From Pseudomonadota bacterium (GTDB lineage: Bacteria > Desulfobacterota > Anaeroferrophillalia > Anaeroferrophillales > Tharpellaceae), in NCBI GenBank assembly GCA_015486505.1, contig WFRP01000158.1:1-8035 (forward strand): a DNA stretch of 8,035 nt. Direction: 5' to 3'. Below the pieces are notes generated by a model. It saw only the letters and a program-made list of their open reading frames with translations, was not told the origin of the DNA and made no database searches. The stretch's first letter is position 1. Each line of letters starts with the position of its first letter. Positions 5,475 through 8,035 of this stretch are shown piece by piece. Made by a program: the position numbers and the translations under genes.

Positions 5475-6409
5475 AAATCATCCTTTTAGCTTCCGGCGAG
5501 TTTGCCCTCCCGACTCTGGAGATACTGGCCGAACAGCGCCCGGAAATTGAGCTTAAATTGATCTCGCAACCGGATCGCAGCAAAGGCCGGGGCCGCAAAC
5601 TTACCCCGACTCCGGCCACAGCGAAAGCCGTTGAACTTGGCATTGAAACGGCAACGCCAAAATCCGTCAACAGCCCGGAAGGAGAGCAGTACATAAAAGA
5701 TTTTGCCCCGGATTATCTGGTTTTAGTCGATTACGGCATTAAATTGAGCCCGGAAACCATCGCTTTACCTAAAAAAGCCGCCCTCAACCTGCATCCCTCG
5801 CTCCTGCCCGCCTATCGGGGGCCGGCGCCGATGCCCTGGGCCTTGATCAAAGGCGAACCGATAACCGGTGTCACCACCCAACTTATTGCTGATAAGATCG
5901 ACTGCGGCCATATTCTGCTGCAGGAACCGACTTTTATTCTGGATCATGAAACCCTGTCGCAACTTGCCCACCGGCTCGGGCTTTTAGGCGCGACGCTGGT
6001 CCGACGCACGCTCACCGAAATGGAAGCCGGAACACTTGAGCCTGAACCCCAGGATGAACGGCTGGCATCAAAAGCCCCCAAATTGAAAAAGGAAGACGGC
6101 CTGATCGACTGGCAGGCCCCGGCGCCGGCGCTTTTTAATCGTATCAGAGGTTTAAATCCCTGGCCCGGAACCTATACTTTTCTGCGCGGGAAAAGGTTAA
6201 AGATTCTTGCAGCGAACCCGGTAAGCGGCCCTTATCTGCTGGCGCCCGGAGCCCTTCGGGTCGAAAACGATATGCTTCTGGTCGGCTGCGGCCATATGGA
6301 AACGCTGCGTATTGACAAACTCCAGCTCGCCGGCAAACCGGCCCGCAGCGCCGCCGAGTTTCTCCGCGGCCACAAAATTAATTCCGGCGATACCTTCAAA
6401 AACAGGTAA
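5471..6409 (+). CDS. fmt: Methionyl-tRNA formyltransferase
   Basis: A 312-residue Fmt, which transfers a formyl group from 10-formyltetrahydrofolate to initiator Met-tRNA. The catalytic residues fall at the E. coli numbers: N106 and H108 in NLHPSLLPAYRG, and D144 in ADKIDCG. SLLP (110-113) is the folate-binding loop signature. QPDRSKGRGRKLTPTP (33-48) is the basic loop that contacts the initiator acceptor stem. The C-terminal tRNA-binding domain is present, with EDGLIDW and IRGLNPWPGTYT. Length is normal and nothing is truncated. The start overlaps the def stop by four bases; LKKGTL-coding DNA just upstream offers AAAAAAGGGA as a ribosome-binding site. The repeat array begins only 12 nt after the stop codon, so the transcript must run into the structured repeats. 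Confidence 0.97.
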   Translation: MKIILLASGEFALPTLEILAEQRPEIELKLISQPDRSKGRGRKLTPTPATAKAVELGIETATPKSVNSPEGEQYIKDFAPDYLVLVDYGIKLSPETIALPKKAALNLHPSLLPAYRGPAPMPWALIKGEPITGVTTQLIADKIDCGHILLQEPTFILDHETLSQLAHRLGLLGATLVRRTLTEMEAGTLEPEPQDERLASKAPKLKKEDGLIDWQAPAPALFNRIRGLNPWPGTYTFLRGKRLKILAANPVSGPYLLAPGALRVENDMLLVGCGHMETLRIDKLQLAGKPARSAAEFLRGHKINSGDTFKNR

Positions 6410-6421
6410 GCGTTTTACCTG

Positions 6422-6567
6422 ATGCGGGAAAACTCCCGCAACTCTAAAGAAAGTTGTCGGCCCGTACCCAGGGGCAATCCGATGGTCGCAAATAAGTCCT
6501 CTTATCAGAACATTTTCTGATTATTAAATCTTGTTTTTTGGTGCAGAAAATAACTTGTAAGGTACTA
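6422..6567 (+). repeat. Structured tandem unit R1 (146 nt)
   Basis: Opens with GCGGG-AAAACT-CCCGC (6424-6439), 12 nt after the fmt stop. A divergent middle part follows (ACCCAGGGGCAATCCGATGG), then the long stem with inner arms ATTTTCTG (6512-6519) and CAGAAAAT (6544-6551), ending GGTACTA. The opening hairpin has no T-run, so it is not an obvious terminator, but it could protect the 3' end of the fmt message. Confidence 0.85.
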
Positions 6568-6690
6568 ATGCGGGAACTATCTCCGCAACCCAATTGGGCC
6601 TTTGCGGCCCGCAAATAAGTACTCTTATCAGAACATTTTCTGATTATTAAATCTTGTTTTTTGGTACAGAAAATAACCTGTAAGGTACTA
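6568..6690 (+). repeat. Structured tandem unit R2 (123 nt)
   Basis: The cleanest unit. It has GCGGGA...TCCGC, then GGGCC-TTTGC-GGCCC (6596-6610), then ATAAG-TACT-CTTAT, then the long stem with inner arms ATTTTCTG (6635-6642) and CAGAAAAT (6667-6674), ending GGTACTA at 6690. It has the same length as L1 and nearly the same loop sequence in reverse complement. Confidence 0.88.
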
Positions 6691-6827
6691 ATGCGGGAAC
6701 TATCTCCGCAACCTAATCGGGCCTTTTTGGCCCGCACCCAAGGGCAGGCAATCCGATGGTCGCAAATAAGTACTCTTGTCAGAACATTTTCTTGTTTTAA
6801 AACAAGAAAATAACCTGTAAGGCACTA
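6691..6827 (+). repeat. Structured tandem unit R3 (137 nt), perfect palindrome
   Basis: Same order as R2, with GGGCC-TTTTT-GGCCC at 6719-6733 and an extra CACCCAAGGGCAGGCAATCC segment as in R1. The central stem is replaced by a perfect 26-nt palindrome (6786-6811) whose half is ATTTTCTTGTTTT. Its end joins directly to the decamer palindrome, mirroring the junction at 4474/4475. Confidence 0.87.
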
Positions 6828-6903
6828 AATCTGTGTTAATCTGCGTTCGTCTGTGGTTTCTATTTTTTTTGTTGAACCACCGATGGACACGGATAGACAC
6901 AGA
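6828..6903. repeat. Palindromic element of 10-nt repeats (right copy, intact)
   Basis: Two facing arms of three decamers each, built on ATCTGTGTTA and its complement, surround an uninterrupted core TAGAAA-type A/T sequence (6860-6873). It is the reverse complement of the left copy and lacks the 65-nt insert found there. The 10-nt period matches one helical turn, so the conserved GTG/CAC blocks would face the same side of the DNA. Confidence 0.8.
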
Positions 6904-6948
6904 TAAAATTTTAATAATTTCAACTGTTTACATGCCGTTACTTAGGAT

Positions 6949-6977
6949 CCCCATTTGGGGTGCGAAATGGGGCTTTT
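6949..6977 (+). terminator. Probable terminator beyond the fmt repeat array
   Basis: CCCCATTT (6949-6956) pairs perfectly with AAATGGGG (6965-6972) across an 8-nt loop and is followed by CTTTT. It is the first good T-tailed hairpin on the plus strand after fmt, 540 nt past its stop, so the def-fmt transcript may extend through all the repeats to this point. Confidence 0.6.
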
Positions 6978-7062
6978 AAGGCTATTTTTACATCTGTTTT
7001 GATACATATTTACTGCAATTTCAGATGGTTATCATGGCCCGACCCCAGTTACCCTTGGGCAG

Positions 7063-7118
7063 CCCTTGGGTGCGGGTCGAAAGACCCGGTTGGGTTGCGG
7101 GCTTTGTTCCCGCATTAG
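7063..7118 (-). repeat. Partial repeat-family copy upstream of recB
   Basis: Matches the second half of unit L2 in the same orientation. It has GGGTC-GAAA-GACCC (7074-7087, a GNRA-type tetraloop if transcribed), then TTGGGTTGCGGG (7090-7101) with CCCGC (7109-7113) and ATTAGT. The long-stem half is missing. A still more degraded copy, starting with the same 12-mer TTGGGTTGCGGG, lies at 7171-7205. Confidence 0.75.
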
Positions 7119-7218
7119 TCTTGCGAAAATAGTTTTTGATTCGCGGAATTTGTGAGTCGCGGCGGCGGGCTTGGGTTGCGGGGCCGATTTTCAGGCTGGC
7201 GGCAGGGGGGTGATGGTG

Positions 7219-8035
7219 ATGAGTCGGGTTTTTAAAGAATTTTCGATCCTGGATTATCCGCTGGATCAGGGCAAGGTTCTGATTGAAGCGGCGGCCGGTT
7301 CCGGTAAAACCTATACGATTCAGTATCTTTTTTTGCGCCTTCTGCTCGAACGCGATGATCTGGAAGCCGGAAATATTCTGGTGGTGACTTTTACCGAAGC
7401 GGCCACCGAGGAGCTTAAGGCCCGGATTCGTGAAATTCTTAAAGACGCGGCCCGGCGGCTGGCTAAAGTTACAAAATCCCGGCCGCTTGATCCGGATACT
7501 GATGGAGATTTGGGCCGGGTTCTGATGCAGGCTTTGGGTAAGGGCAAATCAATTGCCGAATTAAAAGGGCGGCTGCGGCGCGCCCGGGCCGCGCTTGACG
7601 AGGTGGTGATTGCGACAATTCACGGCTTCTGCCACCGGATTTTAAACGATTACGCTTTTGAGTGCGGGACGCGGCCGGATCTGGAACTGGTTCAAGACAG
7701 TCGTTTTTTTCTGCAGATTGTCGCTGAGGATTACTGGCGTCGGACATTCTATAACGCTTCCGCAACTCTGGTGGAAACGGTACTGGCCGCGAAATTGACT
7801 CCGGAAATCCTGGTTAAGCTGGGTTTGCTGCTGGACCGGGACGCGAACCTTTTGCTGCTGCCGGAGAGCCCGGTCCGGGATTCCTGGGCGGCCGATATCG
7901 CCGCCGGGGCGGCGGAGCTGGAAACCCTGCAGCTTGATTTTCGCCGCAACTCAATCAGCGCGCTCGCTCACCTGACCCGTGATGCCGAGGAAATTGAGCG
8001 GATTTTATTTGCCGGGACGCCCTTAAAAGGCAATA
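7219..8035 (+). CDS. recB: Exodeoxyribonuclease V beta subunit RecB, N-terminal part
   Basis: The first 272 residues of a UvrD-type (superfamily 1) helicase; the frame is open to the window edge. It is recognisable as RecB, the helicase-nuclease subunit that processes double-strand breaks with RecC and RecD. Walker A is EAAAGSGKT at 23-31, motif Ia is VVTFTEAATEELKARI at 55-70, and the family-typical TIHGFCHRILNDYAFE starts at 133. RecB proteins usually exceed 1,000 residues, so the remaining helicase motifs and the C-terminal nuclease lie outside. Of the closely spaced in-frame starts at 7210, 7213, 7216 and 7219, the ATG at 7219 was chosen because AGGGGGG (7204-7210) is then at proper spacing. 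AddA is the main alternative, but the TFTEAAT and IHGFC motifs favour RecB. No recC precedes it; the immediate upstream DNA is repeat sequence. Confidence 0.92.
   Translation, partial: MSRVFKEFSILDYPLDQGKVLIEAAAGSGKTYTIQYLFLRLLLERDDLEAGNILVVTFTEAATEELKARIREILKDAARRLAKVTKSRPLDPDTDGDLGRVLMQALGKGKSIAELKGRLRRARAALDEVVIATIHGFCHRILNDYAFECGTRPDLELVQDSRFFLQIVAEDYWRRTFYNASATLVETVLAAKLTPEILVKLGLLLDRDANLLLLPESPVRDSWAADIAAGAAELETLQLDFRRNSISALAHLTRDAEEIERILFAGTPLKGN

Larger units (their letters stand above)
6422..6945. repeat. Right arm of the inverted-repeat cluster around def-fmt
   Basis: Reverse-complement partner of 4286-4752. From fmt outward it contains units R1, R2 and R3, the intact decamer palindrome, an AT-rich block AAAATTTTAATAATTTCAA, and TTACTTAG at 6938-6945. 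The two arms together bracket a core of about 1.67 kb that holds only def, its promoter region and fmt. Confidence 0.9.
6410..7218. other. Repeat-rich intergenic region between fmt and recB
   Basis: This 809-nt gap contains no gene I can support. It holds three structured tandem units (6422-6827), an intact palindromic decamer element (6828-6903), the outer edge of the right inverted-repeat arm (to 6945), a terminator-like hairpin (6949-6977), a plain AT-rich stretch, and two degraded copies of the repeat family close to recB (7063-7118 and 7171-7205). Long frames in it on the minus strand repeat the same peptide for each unit, so they are translated repeats. Confidence 0.8.

Noticed and set aside
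6444..6737. Minus-strand 97-residue reading frame with a repeated peptide
   Set aside because: It is a translation of units R1-R3; the peptide repeats because the DNA does, and it lacks a ribosome-binding site and any known domain.
4475..6827. CRISPR array
   Set aside because: The units are 123-146 nt and continuous, with no short repeat alternating with unique spacers, and no cas gene is present.
6422..6827. Integron attC sites, suggested by the unit length of about 120 nt and imperfect dyad symmetry
   Set aside because: The required GTTRRRY and RYYYAAC core sites are not found in conserved positions, there is no integrase, and the units are tandem with no cassettes between them.

Overview
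The window is bacterial chromosome with six protein genes that can be followed to a stop, a seventh (recB) that runs off the right edge, one tRNA gene, and two repeat-filled gaps of about 0.8 kb. The gene set (PilZ and HDOD signalling proteins, CheD, an RNB exoribonuclease, peptide deformylase, methionyl-tRNA formyltransferase, RecB) points to a motile or chemosensory Gram-negative with c-di-GMP signalling. A member of the Desulfobacterota (former Deltaproteobacteria) is my best guess. That is inference from gene content and the look of the proteins; nothing here fixes the taxon.

Left part (1-2770). A tRNA-Glu(UUC) gene lies on the minus strand with its own promoter-like element and a T-tailed terminator. 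Diverging from it on the plus strand, a small PilZ-domain protein and an RNase II-type exoribonuclease form a two-gene unit with a 14-bp gap. A perfect 22-bp palindrome then separates this unit from the convergent minus-strand pair.

Middle (2800-4139). cheD and an HDOD-domain gene overlap by four bases (ATGA) on the minus strand. CheD deamidates chemoreceptors. The HDOD protein is probably a signalling partner, but its function is not known.

Right part (4140-8035). def and fmt overlap by ATGA and act as a pair: Fmt formylates initiator Met-tRNA, and Def removes the formyl group from finished proteins. The pair has a consensus sigma-70 promoter. It is bracketed by two repeat clusters (about 4286-4752 and 6422-6945) arranged as inverted copies of each other. 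Each cluster holds tandem units of about 123-146 nt with several conserved hairpins, plus a palindromic element built from 10-nt repeats. The left palindromic element is interrupted by a 65-nt hairpin flanked by a 7-nt direct repeat, and the right cluster preserves the empty site. More remnants of the same repeat family lie just upstream of recB.

The repeat architecture around def-fmt is the most unusual part of the window. It looks like a family of structured, mobile or formerly mobile non-coding elements. No transposase or recombinase is encoded here, so what moves or maintains them is not visible.
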